In this document: positions 11,546 through 19,952 of the stretch, piece by piece
Position numbering within the stretch: position 1 is the first letter of the stretch
Layout: each line of letters begins with the position of its first letter
NCBI RefSeq assembly: GCF_000257645.1
Contig: NZ_AJHJ01000035.1
Location: 1 to 50,947, forward strand
Reading direction: 5' to 3'
Length of the DNA: 50,947 bases
Source of the DNA: Serratia sp. M24T3
Lineage (GTDB): Bacteria > Pseudomonadota > Gammaproteobacteria > Enterobacterales > Enterobacteriaceae
Position numbers and translations under genes: made by a program
Notes under the pieces: model-generated
Told to the model about the DNA's origin: nothing
The model's database searches: none
The model's input: the letters and a program-made list of their open reading frames with translations, nothing else

Positions 11546-11722
11546 CCTAATTATGTGACTTACCCATTTTGTGAAGCGCTAAGCACTTCTTCAATTTGGT
11601 ATGAGACTGAGTAGTGCTTCAATTTGGGAGGGGATAAATATTTTCTCGCGAACGGGAGAGGGTTAGGGAGGGGAGCTGCCATCTTGGGCTCCCCAGCAAA
11701 TCCTTATCTATTTCGTATTGCT

Positions 11723-12433
11723 TCACCCTACCTCAACATCAATCTGCAAGGCATCGTAGCGCCAGTATTCCAGATCGCAGTCAATGATCCGATCCTGTTG
11801 ATCGCGGTTGATTCGCGTGATCACTAACGCCGGACTTCCCGACGTAACTTTCAGTGCGTTAGAAGCTTCTGTGGGTAATCGTGTCGGCACCATATCAAAA
11901 CGCACACGGCCATATTTTATCCCATAGCGAGACAAGTACAGATCGGTCAAGGATCGGGTGAGATCGTCGTTAATGATATCTGGAAAGAACTGTGGATTTA
12001 GATAATGTTCAACGTACAGCACAGCCCGGCCATCAATGTAGCGCAGTCGACGGATGCAGTAGATGTCACTTTGCGGTGGCAAATTTAACTTCTGGCACAG
12101 ACTGTCACTGCCTTTAATCTGGCTGGCGTCGATAAGCTCGGTTTGTGCGATTCGCCCCTGCTCTTTTGCCATCGCGTGGAAATGACTGCGCTGAAGCGGA
12201 TTATAAAGAATACGTGGCGGCGATATAAACCAGCCGCGGCGCACTTCGCGATAGATAAGCCCCTGTGCCTCAAGCTGGCTTAGCGCCTCTCTCAGAGTAA
12301 TACGGGTAGTGGAAAACTGCTCGCTCAGCGTTCTTTCCGAGGGCAAGCGTCCCTCGGCTGAATAAAGTCCGGCAGTTATTTTTTCACTCAATGTTTGGCA
12401 AATAGTTGCAACAGTGGTCTGGGATTCACTCAT
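11723..12433 (-). CDS. GntR/UTRA-family repressor, PhnR-like
   Basis: A 236-residue transcription factor of the GntR/HutC type. The N-terminal winged helix-turn-helix (about residues 8-70) contains the typical GRLPSERTLSEQFSTTRITLREALSQLEAQGLIYR. The UTRA effector domain follows, with IYCIRRLRYIDGRAVLYVEHYLNP and the closing ALVITRINRDQQDRIIDCDLEYWRYDAL. The ATG at 12433 is preferred over the TTG one codon upstream. It is divergent from a 2-aminoethylphosphonate-type ABC operon, the arrangement of phnR and phnSTUV in Salmonella, so it most likely represses that operon and senses its substrate or a breakdown product. The ligand is not known from sequence. Confidence 0.8.
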   Translation of the reverse strand: MSESQTTVATICQTLSEKITAGLYSAEGRLPSERTLSEQFSTTRITLREALSQLEAQGLIYREVRRGWFISPPRILYNPLQRSHFHAMAKEQGRIAQTELIDASQIKGSDSLCQKLNLPPQSDIYCIRRLRYIDGRAVLYVEHYLNPQFFPDIINDDLTRSLTDLYLSRYGIKYGRVRFDMVPTRLPTEASNALKVTSGSPALVITRINRDQQDRIIDCDLEYWRYDALQIDVEVG

Positions 12434-12452
12434 CAATATTCAGCCTCATTTC

Positions 12453-12468
12453 AGTGCATTTTTGCACC
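12453..12468. promoter_or_regulatory. Candidate operator of the GntR/UTRA repressor
   Basis: The inverted repeat GTGCA-TTTT-TGCAC lies 20 bases upstream of the repressor start in the divergent promoter region. A second GTGCAC palindrome lies at 12496-12501. Their position suits a GntR-type operator; no consensus was checked. Confidence 0.3.
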
Positions 12469-12541
12469 ACTATGGCAATTAAAGGTTGAAGATTTGTGCA
12501 CTTGTTAACAGCTATTCGCTTAAAAATGCTGCTTTATCACG

Positions 12542-12574
12542 CTGTCATATAATTATCACAAACGATCGTTAGAT
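12542..12574 (+). promoter_or_regulatory. Pho box and -10 element of the organophosphorus operon
   Basis: CTGTCAT-ATAA-TTATCAC (12542-12559) matches the PhoB box, two 7-mers CTGTCAT/CTGTCAY spaced by four bases: the first repeat is perfect and the second matches 5/7. A -10-like TTAGAT (12569-12574) follows nine bases later, the spacing of PhoB-dependent promoters in which the box replaces the -35. The first gene starts 61 bases on. This points to induction under phosphate starvation. Confidence 0.65.
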
Positions 12575-12635
12575 TGGCTTGGATCTTGCTGGACTAGACC
12601 AGCACTCACACACACTATCATCTGGAGCATCAGTT

Positions 12636-13694
12636 ATGAAACAGTTGTTCGCTTCTGTGTTAACCACCGCGCTCGTTATGACAACGACTACCGCGTTTGC
12701 TGCCGAATCTCTGGCCAGTCTTGAAAAAGCCGCTAAAGCTGAAGGCACCGTGAACAGCGTTGGCATGCCTGATTCGTGGGCAAACTGGAAAGATACCTGG
12801 AATGATTTGAATACTAAATACGGCATCAAGCATAGCGATACTGACATGAGTTCCGCGCAGGAAATTGCTAAATTTCTGGCAGAAAAAAGCAACGCCAGTG
12901 CAGATATCGGTGATGTGGGGGCGGCATTTGGTCCAATAGCGGTGAAAGAGGGCGTAACTCTGCCTTATAAACCAAGTACCTGGGACCAGGTGCCTGCCTG
13001 GGCCAAAGACAAGGACGGTAACTGGGTGCTGGCTTATACTGGTACTATCGCCTTTATCATTGATAAATCTCAGGTTAAAGACGAACCACACAGCTGGGCT
13101 GACCTGATGAAAGGCAAATATAAAGTGACTATCGGCGACGTGAGTACTGCGGCGCAGGCAGCTAATGGCGTTCTTGCGGCCACTTATGCCATGGGGGGTA
13201 ACGAGAAAAACCTTAAGCCGGGTCTGGATTACTTTGCCAAGCTGGCGAAGGCAGGGCGTTTGAGCCTCACCGACCCGGTTATTGCCTCGCTGGAAAAAGG
13301 CGAAGTTCAGGTTGGCGTAGTCTGGGACTTCAACGGTCTTAACTATCGTGACCAGATTGATAAAACTCGTTTTGACGTGGTGATCCCATCAGACGGCAGT
13401 ATCACTTCGGGTTATTCCACCATCATTAACAAATACGGTAAGCATCCAAACGCGGCAAAATGGGCTCGTGAATATATCTTCTCCGATGCCGGCCAAATCA
13501 ATCTGGCCCGTGGTTATGCGCGTCCAATCCGTGCCGAACACTTGACGTTGCCGGATGACGTAAAAGCCAAGCTGTTGCCTAACAGTGAATACGCCAACGC
13601 GCATCCGATTGCTGATCCAGAAGCCTGGAACAAGAGCGCCAAAACGCTTCCAAGGCTTTGGCAAGAGCAAGTCATGATCAATCTCCAACAATAA
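12636..13694 (+). CDS. Periplasmic binding protein of a 2-AEP/organophosphate-type ABC transporter
   Basis: The ATG at 12636 lies eight bases after GGAG and opens a typical signal peptide (MKQLFASVLTTALVMTTTTAFAAE), with cleavage expected after A22 or A23. The mature part is a class II (Fe3+/thiamine/2-aminoethylphosphonate-like) solute-binding protein. Visible elements are IGDVGAAFGPIAVKEG, SWADLMKGKYKVTIGDVSTAAQ, VGVVWDFNGLNYRDQ and the C-terminal ANAHPIADPEAW. Total length is 352 residues. It is the first gene after the Pho box; two ERIC repeats separate it from the enzymes and permeases, which may let it be made in excess over them. The ligand could be a phosphonate or a phosphate ester; PhnS and AfuA-type proteins share this fold. 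Confidence 0.8.
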   Translation: MKQLFASVLTTALVMTTTTAFAAESLASLEKAAKAEGTVNSVGMPDSWANWKDTWNDLNTKYGIKHSDTDMSSAQEIAKFLAEKSNASADIGDVGAAFGPIAVKEGVTLPYKPSTWDQVPAWAKDKDGNWVLAYTGTIAFIIDKSQVKDEPHSWADLMKGKYKVTIGDVSTAAQAANGVLAATYAMGGNEKNLKPGLDYFAKLAKAGRLSLTDPVIASLEKGEVQVGVVWDFNGLNYRDQIDKTRFDVVIPSDGSITSGYSTIINKYGKHPNAAKWAREYIFSDAGQINLARGYARPIRAEHLTLPDDVKAKLLPNSEYANAHPIADPEAWNKSAKTLPRLWQEQVMINLQQ

Positions 13695-13699
13695 ATCCT

Positions 13700-13827
13700 C
13701 GTTATCTTTCGTGCCTCAGGTGCGTTGGCAGCGCGGGCTTACCCCAGTCACTTACTTGTGTAAGCTCCCGGGGATTACGCCTGCTTGCCGCCTTCCCGAG
13801 ACGCGAAATCTTTAGAGGATTGATTTT
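13700..13827. repeat. ERIC element, copy 1
   Basis: A 128-bp palindromic element. Its core has CTTACCCCAGTCACTTACTT followed by GTGTAAGCTCCCGGGGATTA, which are the two halves targeted by the classic ERIC primers, and then CCTGCTTGCCGCCTTCC. It is intergenic, as ERIC copies usually are, inside a transcribed operon just after the binding-protein gene. Confidence 0.9.
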
Positions 13828-13830
13828 AAT

Positions 13831-13958
13831 CGTTATCTTTCGTGCCTCAGGCGCGTTGGCAGAGTGGGCTTACCCCAGTCATTGACTTGTGTAAGCTCTC
13901 GGGGATTACGCCTGCTTGCCGCCTTCCCGAGGCGCGAAATCTTTAGAGGATTGATTTT
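13831..13958. repeat. ERIC element, copy 2 (tandem)
   Basis: A second 128-bp copy in the same orientation starts three bases after copy 1 (period 131 bp) and differs at only a handful of positions. Together the pair fills most of the gap between the binding-protein and hydrolase genes. From 13987 to 14028 there is a further inverted repeat, TTTCATCG / CGATGAAA. Confidence 0.9.
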
Positions 13959-14085
13959 CTCTCCTTTGTAAAAAGAATGAGGGATCTTTCATCGGGAAAA
14001 GAAATGAATCGTTCGTTCATCGATGAAAAATTTAAAGCTCTTTCCATGCATTGAATTTCATGAACTTTTATCAGGGTATTACGTA

Positions 14086-14883
14086 ATGAAGAGCATTCTG
14101 GTGGTACTGGACGGCCTGAATTATCAGGTTGCCCGCGAAGCAATGGGATATTTACAGGCACAGTGCGCTGCGGGACGCGGGCGCTTGTATCAACTGGAAT
14201 GCGAACTACCGTCACTGTCACGCCCGCTGTATGAATGCATTCTTACCGGCGTGACGCCCGTGCTGAGCGGTATCGTACATAATCATGTAGACCGCTTATC
14301 GACTGGGCGCAGTATTTTCCATTATGCCCGCGACGCCGGTTTAACGACTGCGGCGGCGGCCTACCATTGGGTTAGTGAGCTTTATAACCGCACGCCGTTT
14401 ACTCCGGCACGCGATCGCCATACCGACGATAAGAGTCTGGCGATTCAGCACGGTCATTTCTATTACGACGATACCTATCCCGATTCACATCTGTTTGATG
14501 ACGCCGAAAGCCTGCGTTTAAAACATGATCCAGACTTTTTGCTAATTCATCCGATGAATATTGACGATACGGGCCATAAGTTTGGTCTCGATTCGATGCA
14601 GTATCGCAACAAGGCGCGTGTCGCTGACGGTATTTTGTCGCACTATCTCGGCGCCTGGCTCGAGGCTGGATATCAGGTGATCGTCACCGCCGATCACGGT
14701 ATGAACAACGATCGCAGCCACGGCGGGATTCTGCCAGAAGAGCGTCAGGTCCCGATGTTTGTGTTTGGTAACGCCTTCAGTTTCAAAGACGCCGCGCCGC
14801 TGCAAACTGAACTCTGTGGCACCGTCTGTGAGTTGCTTAATGTCAGCCATGACAAGCCACACTGCGCGGATTTACTGGCCTGA
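14086..14883 (+). CDS. Compact alkaline-phosphatase-superfamily hydrolase (NPP/phosphonoacetate hydrolase type)
   Basis: The ATG at 14086, nine bases after AGGG, gives 265 residues and no signal peptide, so the enzyme should be cytoplasmic. All metal-site elements of nucleotide pyrophosphatase/phosphodiesterases appear in order: D9 in VVLDGLN, a nucleophile position at S45 (36 residues on, the spacing in Xanthomonas NPP; S43 is the alternative) within LPSLSRPLYECILTGVTP, D160/H164 in DDTGHKFG, D203-H204 in TADHGM, and H212 in RSHGG. Serine instead of the usual threonine, and a length well below the roughly 400 residues of NPP or PhnA, mark a minimal version. It probably hydrolyses the imported phosphodiester, phosphonate or phosphomonoester. 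The substrate is unknown. Confidence 0.75.
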   Translation: MKSILVVLDGLNYQVAREAMGYLQAQCAAGRGRLYQLECELPSLSRPLYECILTGVTPVLSGIVHNHVDRLSTGRSIFHYARDAGLTTAAAAYHWVSELYNRTPFTPARDRHTDDKSLAIQHGHFYYDDTYPDSHLFDDAESLRLKHDPDFLLIHPMNIDDTGHKFGLDSMQYRNKARVADGILSHYLGAWLEAGYQVIVTADHGMNNDRSHGGILPEERQVPMFVFGNAFSFKDAAPLQTELCGTVCELLNVSHDKPHCADLLA

Positions 14884-14911
14884 TTCGGGTCGAGAAGATG
14901 GGGAATAACGG

Positions 14912-15751
14912 ATGAAAGCTAAGTGGCTTGCTCTGCTTTTTGTGCTGCCTTTCGCGGTGTTCTTTATCGCTTTTCAGCTTGCGCCGCTGGTCTGGGTCGC
15001 TGTAAGCAGTTTTTATAGCGATACCTATGAAGCCTGGGGATTCGGCAATTACAGCGATATTCTGACCTCGCCGTTCTATCTGCAAGCGATGAAGTTCTCA
15101 CTGGATATCTCTTTCTGGTCAAGCATTTATGGTCTGCTGATCGCATTGGTTGGTAGTTACTCACTTCGCCAGCTGGGCCCGACCAAGCTGCATGATTTTG
15201 TGATGTCATTTACCAATATGACCAGCAATTTTGCTGGAGTGCCGCTGGCCTTTGCCTTTGTGATTCTGCTCGGCCTAAACGGTACCCTGACGTTAATCCT
15301 GAGAAAATATGGTCTGATGAGTAGCTTCAATCTGTACTCCAGAGATGGCTTGATCGTGCTTTATACCTATTTTCAGATCCCATTGGGCGTTCTGCTGCTT
15401 TACCCGGCGTTTGACGGGCTGCGAGAAGACTGGAAAGAGTCGGCGGCGCTGCTCGGCGCAGGCAAATGGCGCTTTTGGCGCTACATCGGATTACCGGTGT
15501 TGGCCCCGGCTTTAATGGGCACCTTTGTTATCTTGCTGGCTAACGCGCTGGGGGCTTATGCCACAGTCTACGCCTTGACCACTGGCAACTTTAACGTCGT
15601 GCCTGTGCGAATCGCCGCGCTGGTCTCGGGCGATATTTCCCTCGATCCGAACATGGGTAGCGCGCTGGCGATATTGCTGGTGCTGTTAATGGCGGTCATC
15701 ACGCTGGTGCATCAATGGCTGTTGCGCAGGAGCTATGTCAATGTTCGCTAA
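14912..15751 (+). CDS. ABC transporter permease 1
   Basis: A 279-residue inner-membrane protein with about six hydrophobic segments, the first at residues 4-32. The EAA coupling loop is visible in WKESAALLGAGKWRFWRYIGLPVLAPAL, where it contacts the ATPase. It belongs to the PhnU/PotB-like permeases (BPD_transp_1). It starts 28 bases after the hydrolase stop, and permease 2 follows 38 bases downstream. With permease 2 it should form the heterodimeric channel for the ligand of the binding protein. Confidence 0.85.
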   Translation: MKAKWLALLFVLPFAVFFIAFQLAPLVWVAVSSFYSDTYEAWGFGNYSDILTSPFYLQAMKFSLDISFWSSIYGLLIALVGSYSLRQLGPTKLHDFVMSFTNMTSNFAGVPLAFAFVILLGLNGTLTLILRKYGLMSSFNLYSRDGLIVLYTYFQIPLGVLLLYPAFDGLREDWKESAALLGAGKWRFWRYIGLPVLAPALMGTFVILLANALGAYATVYALTTGNFNVVPVRIAALVSGDISLDPNMGSALAILLVLLMAVITLVHQWLLRRSYVNVR

Positions 15752-15789
15752 GGCTAATTTTTTGACTATCACTGGCCTGGAGGAAAAAT

Positions 15790-16575
15790 ATGTCGCGCGC
15801 TGAAAGTATTTATCACCGCCTGATTGTCTGGGTGCTGTTTATTGTTCTGATGTTACCGCTAGCCGCAACGCTGATTTATGCGCTGGTGGAGGACTGGGGA
15901 GCAACCATTCTGCCGAGCGGCTTCACCATGAAATGGCTTGTCTCGCTATGGAGCGATCCGCGTTTTCTGGTGGCATTGGGGCATTCACTGTTGATCTGTC
16001 TGGGTACGCTGGTGTTCTCGCTGGTACTGATCCTGCCACTTATGTTTGTGATTGCTTACTATTTCCCAAGGCTAGATGCACTGATGAACGTGCTGATCCT
16101 GTTGCCGTTTGCTGTACCGCCAGTGGTCTCTTCGGTGGGCCTGATGCAGCTCTACTCTGCGCCACCGTTTGAACTGACCGGCACGCCCTGGATTTTGATT
16201 GGCTGTTATTTCACTATCGCGCTGCCGTTTATCTATCGGGCCATATCCAACAATATTCAGGCCATTAATATGCGTGACCTAATGGACGCCGCCCATTTGC
16301 TCGGTGCCAGCACCTGGAAAGCCGCGTTGCTGGTGATTTTGCCAAATTTGCGCAAGGGCGCGACTATCGCCGTGCTACTTTCGTTCTCGTTTTTAATTGG
16401 TGAGTTTGTGTTCGCTAACCTGCTGGTCGGCAGCCGCTATGAAACATTGCAGGTCTATCTCTACAATATGCGCAATGGCAGTGGCCATTTCACCAGCGCA
16501 TTGGTTATCTCCTATTTCGTGGTTGTCCTGGCATTTACCTGGGTGGCTAACGCAATGAATAAAGGGAAGCGCTAA
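15790..16575 (+). CDS. ABC transporter permease 2
   Basis: A 261-residue inner-membrane protein of the PhnV/PotC-like permease type with about six hydrophobic segments. The EAA loop is LMDAAHLLGASTWKAALLVILPNLRKG. GGAGG lies upstream of the ATG at 15790. The ATPase gene follows after two bases, so the two are translationally close. It is the partner of permease 1. Confidence 0.85.
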   Translation: MSRAESIYHRLIVWVLFIVLMLPLAATLIYALVEDWGATILPSGFTMKWLVSLWSDPRFLVALGHSLLICLGTLVFSLVLILPLMFVIAYYFPRLDALMNVLILLPFAVPPVVSSVGLMQLYSAPPFELTGTPWILIGCYFTIALPFIYRAISNNIQAINMRDLMDAAHLLGASTWKAALLVILPNLRKGATIAVLLSFSFLIGEFVFANLLVGSRYETLQVYLYNMRNGSGHFTSALVISYFVVVLAFTWVANAMNKGKR

Positions 16576-16577
16576 TC

Positions 16578-17570
16578 ATGTCCTATTTGCAAGTCACCCA
16601 ACTCAACAAACATTACGGCCAGACGCAGATTTTCAATAATATTGATTTTAGCGCCAAAGAGGGCGAGTTCGTTACGCTGCTTGGTCCGAGCGGCTGCGGA
16701 AAGTCTACACTGCTGCGCTGTCTCGCGGGGCTGACTTCGGTCGACAGCGGGCAAATTTTGATTCAGGGTCAGGACATTGTTCCACTTACGCCGCAAAAAC
16801 GCGGGATTGGCATGGTGTTTCAGAGCTACGCGCTGTTTCCCAACATGACGGTTGAGGGGAACGTAGCTTTTGGCCTGAAAATGCAACGCATTTCTGCCAG
16901 TGAAACGACCCGCCGCGTGGCTGAAGTGTTAGCGCTGGTTGAGCTAAACGAGTTTGCCCGCCGCTATCCGCATCAGCTTTCCGGTGGGCAGTGTCAGCGT
17001 GTGGCGCTGGCCCGTTCGCTGGTCACACAGCCGCGCCTGCTGTTACTCGATGAGCCTTTATCAGCGCTCGACGCCCGTATTCGTAAACATTTACGCGAAC
17101 AAATCCGCCGTATTCAACGCGAAATGAACCTGACCGCCATCTTCGTTACTCACGATCAGGAAGAGGCGCTGACCATGTCGGATCGTATTGTTTTAATGAA
17201 TAAAGGACAAATCGTACAGAATGGCGACGCCGAAACATTGTATACTGCACCGGTCAATGCTTTCGCAGCCGGTTTTATTGGCAGCTATAACCTGCTGACC
17301 GCCGAACAGGCACATACCTTGACCGGGCAAAGTTATCCCTCCCAGGTCGCCATCAGACCGGAGTCGATTGCGCTTTGTGCGCCAAATCAGGGAATTCCCG
17401 CCCGTATCCTGAATCACAGCCTGCTAGGTAACGTCGTTCGTTATCGTGTTATGGCTCACAATGTCGAGTTATCGGTGGATGTTTTAAACCGCTCCGTTGA
17501 GTCTCTGTATGCCGATGGCACCGATATTGGTCTACAGTTAGATCTTGATACCTTGAGAGAAGTTGCATGA
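16578..17570 (+). CDS. ABC transporter ATP-binding protein
   Basis: A 330-residue ATPase that powers the importer at the cytoplasmic face. Walker A is GPSGCGKST (36-44), the Q-loop lies in GMVFQSYALFPNMTV, the signature is LSGGQCQRVALARSL, Walker B is LLLLDEPLSALD and the H-loop VTHDQEEAL. A TOBE-like C-terminal domain (from about residue 240) contains VAIRPESIAL. This is the CUT1/PotA/PhnT layout. The signature has C where most relatives have Q or R. The last four bases (ATGA) are the start of the HAD gene. Confidence 0.88.
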   Translation: MSYLQVTQLNKHYGQTQIFNNIDFSAKEGEFVTLLGPSGCGKSTLLRCLAGLTSVDSGQILIQGQDIVPLTPQKRGIGMVFQSYALFPNMTVEGNVAFGLKMQRISASETTRRVAEVLALVELNEFARRYPHQLSGGQCQRVALARSLVTQPRLLLLDEPLSALDARIRKHLREQIRRIQREMNLTAIFVTHDQEEALTMSDRIVLMNKGQIVQNGDAETLYTAPVNAFAAGFIGSYNLLTAEQAHTLTGQSYPSQVAIRPESIALCAPNQGIPARILNHSLLGNVVRYRVMAHNVELSVDVLNRSVESLYADGTDIGLQLDLDTLREVA

Positions 17571-18223
17571 ATCTGGCGCTATTTGATCTTGATGAAACTC
17601 TGATCCATGGTGATTGTTCCAGCCTGTGGTCAGCTTTTATGGTCAAGCAGGGCTGGGTTAGCGATCCTGACGATTTCCTGCAACAAGACGCCGAAATGAT
17701 GCGCCTGTATGCCGTGGGTCAAATGGACATGACGGAATACATGAACTGGACGCTAACTCCGCTTAAAGGTCGCAGCGAAGATGATGTGGCCGCGATGGTT
17801 GAGCGGTTTGTTGAGGAAGTGATTGCCGGAAGGATTTACGCCGATGCGCGAAAATGCCTGGCCGAGCATCAGGCGAAAGGCGATCGAACGATTGTAATTT
17901 CTGCTTCTGGTGAACATCTGGTTGCTCCAATTGCTAAATATCTGGGAATTGACGAAACGCTGGCTATCGGAGTCGAGACTCGTGAAGGTCTTTTTACCGG
18001 CTTTACTCAAGGCGTACTGACCTTTCGTGAAGGAAAGGTGACGCGGCTGATGACCCTTCTCGAACAGGACGATAGCCTGCTTGCCAATGCCAGTTTTTAT
18101 TCGGACTCGCACAACGATTTGCCGCTGCTGGCTAAAGTGGGCAAACCCTGTGCCATTAATCCGGATGCCATCCTGCTCCAACACGCCAGGCAGGCAGGAT
18201 GGTCTATACACGCCTGGCGCTAA
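17567..18223 (+). CDS. HAD-IB family phosphatase
   Basis: A 218-residue cytoplasmic HAD hydrolase of subfamily IB (SerB-like). Motif I is D7-L-D9-E-T, motif II ISASG (S112/S114), motif III probably K157, and motif IV SDSHNDLPLL (D180, D184). The cap lies between motifs I and II (about residues 15-90), as in phosphoserine phosphatase. It overlaps the ATPase gene by ATGA, so the two are translationally coupled, and yjbB follows 15 bases later. In this operon it may remove Pi from the monoester left by the NPP-like hydrolase. The substrate is inference. Confidence 0.8.
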   Translation: MNLALFDLDETLIHGDCSSLWSAFMVKQGWVSDPDDFLQQDAEMMRLYAVGQMDMTEYMNWTLTPLKGRSEDDVAAMVERFVEEVIAGRIYADARKCLAEHQAKGDRTIVISASGEHLVAPIAKYLGIDETLAIGVETREGLFTGFTQGVLTFREGKVTRLMTLLEQDDSLLANASFYSDSHNDLPLLAKVGKPCAINPDAILLQHARQAGWSIHAWR

Positions 18224-18238
18224 AGGAGTTCTTGTTTA

Positions 18239-19894
18239 GTGTTAACTCTTCTTCATTTGCTTTCAGCGGTTTCATTACTCGTATGGGGTACGCACATTGT
18301 GCGTACAGGGATCATGCGCGTGTTTGGTGCCAATTTGCGCCGCGTCCTCAGTGGTAGTGTAGAAAAAAAACCGCTGGCGTTTGTTTCGGGTATCGGCGTG
18401 ACCGCGCTGGTACAAAGCAGCAACGCCACTGCATTACTGGTCACTTCCTTTGTGGCTCAGGGACTGGTGGCACTTTCGCCGGCGCTGGTGATTATTCTCG
18501 GTGCAGACGTCGGGACAGCGCTGATGGCGCGTGTGCTGACCTTCGATCTTTCCTGGCTTTCCCCGCTGCTGATTTTCGTCGGTGTGTCGTTCTTCCTGAG
18601 TCGGAAACAAACGCGCGCCGGTCAAATGGGCCGTGTAGGGATCGGTCTTGGGCTAATCTTGCTGGCGCTGGAGCTGATTGTGGCTGCCGCGACGCCAATT
18701 ACTCAGGCCTCCGGGGTCAAAGTACTGTTCTCGTCGTTGACCGGCGATACGATTCTTGATGCGCTGACCGGAGCAGTTTTTGCGATCATCAGTTACTCAA
18801 GCCTTGCCGCGGTGCTGCTGACCGCCACGCTGGCCGCAACCGGTGTTATCTCGCTAAAAGTTTCACTCTGTCTGGTTATCGGAGCCAATCTCGGTAGCGG
18901 TATTCTGGCAATGATCAATGCCAGTAAACAAAATGCCGCCGGACGCCGGGTGGCGTTAGGTAGTTTGCTGTTCAAGCTGATCGGCTGTGTCATTGTGTTG
19001 CCGTTTATCGGGCCGCTCACCGGGCTACTGGCGAAAATCGGCATTCCCGACGAAGAACTGGTGATCTATTTCCACGTATTTTACAACCTGATCCGCTGTC
19101 TGGCGCTGGTGCCAACGGCCGGAATGATGGCCAGAATCTGTGAGCTGTGGATTGCCGATGTGCCCGAGGATGACCCGCGTCTTCGTCCGCGTCACCTGGA
19201 CGTCAGCGCCATCGATACTCCTTCACTGGCCCTTGCCAATGCGGCGCGTGAAACTTTGCGAATGGGCGATGTGGTTGAACATATGCTTATTCTTCAGCAT
19301 GAAGTCATGCATGGAAAAATCACTAATGATCGCGAGGTTCGCCGGCTTGATGACGACGTAGACGTGCTATACACCGCCATCAAACTGTATTTGGCTCAGA
19401 TTCACAAAGAAGATTTAGGCGAGGATGATTCCCGTCGCTGGGCCGAAATTATCGAGATGGCGCTAAACCTGGAGCAGGCTGGAGATATCATCGAGCGTAT
19501 GACTGGCGATATTGCCGCTAAATCGCACGACGCCCGCCGCGCATTCTCTGCGGAAGGTCTATCGGAGCTTGATAGCCTGCATGAGAAGCTGGTGGATAAC
19601 CTACGTCTGAGTCTCTCTGTTTTCCTGTCCAGCGATATGACCAGCGCTAAGCGTTTACGCCGCTCAAAGCACCGTTTTCGCCTGCTCGACCGCCGATATG
19701 CCCATGCCCACGTTGATAGGCTGCATCAGCATAACGTTCAAAGTATTGAAACCAGCTCGCTGCACCTTGGCCTGCTTGGTGACATGAAACGCCTCAACTC
19801 GTTGTTCTGCGCGGTGGCCTATAACGTGCTCGATAAAGACGAGAAAGAAGATGAACGCGAAGATCTCGACGATCTACCTGGGCTGGCAAAATAA
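18239..19894 (+). CDS. yjbB: Na+/phosphate cotransporter-family protein YjbB (phosphate exporter)
   Basis: A 551-residue protein. The N-terminal half is a NptA/NaPi-II-type membrane domain with the two QSSNAT- and SYSSLA-type inverted repeats (ALVQSSNATALLVTSF, AIISYSSLAAVLLTATL). The C-terminal half, from about residue 320, is a PhoU-like helical domain. Sequence and length follow E. coli YjbB (543), for which overproduction was reported to lower intracellular polyphosphate through Pi export. The start is GTG at 18239 with GGAG ten bases upstream, and the 15-base gap to the HAD gene puts it in the operon. Here it would vent surplus Pi released by the upstream hydrolases. A hairpin terminator follows. 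Confidence 0.92.
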   Translation: MLTLLHLLSAVSLLVWGTHIVRTGIMRVFGANLRRVLSGSVEKKPLAFVSGIGVTALVQSSNATALLVTSFVAQGLVALSPALVIILGADVGTALMARVLTFDLSWLSPLLIFVGVSFFLSRKQTRAGQMGRVGIGLGLILLALELIVAAATPITQASGVKVLFSSLTGDTILDALTGAVFAIISYSSLAAVLLTATLAATGVISLKVSLCLVIGANLGSGILAMINASKQNAAGRRVALGSLLFKLIGCVIVLPFIGPLTGLLAKIGIPDEELVIYFHVFYNLIRCLALVPTAGMMARICELWIADVPEDDPRLRPRHLDVSAIDTPSLALANAARETLRMGDVVEHMLILQHEVMHGKITNDREVRRLDDDVDVLYTAIKLYLAQIHKEDLGEDDSRRWAEIIEMALNLEQAGDIIERMTGDIAAKSHDARRAFSAEGLSELDSLHEKLVDNLRLSLSVFLSSDMTSAKRLRRSKHRFRLLDRRYAHAHVDRLHQHNVQSIETSSLHLGLLGDMKRLNSLFCAVAYNVLDKDEKEDEREDLDDLPGLAK

Positions 19895-19909
19895 GCTTCT
19901 GGCCGCGTA

Positions 19910-19952
19910 AAAACAAAAAGGGTCACGATATTCTCGTGACCCTTTTTTCATT
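19910..19952. terminator. Bidirectional terminator, copy 1 (downstream of yjbB and of the toxin gene)
   Basis: A 9-bp stem GGGTCACGA / TCGTGACCC flanked by A5G and CT6 works in both directions. The 43 bases 19910-19952 recur without a change at 20589-20631. The right end overlaps the last codons of the toxin gene. Confidence 0.9.

Noticed and set aside
11670-11694. Hairpin GGGGAGC / GCTCCCC between metH and the GntR gene as terminator
   Set aside because: The loop is 11 bases and no T run follows on either strand, so it does not look like an intrinsic terminator.
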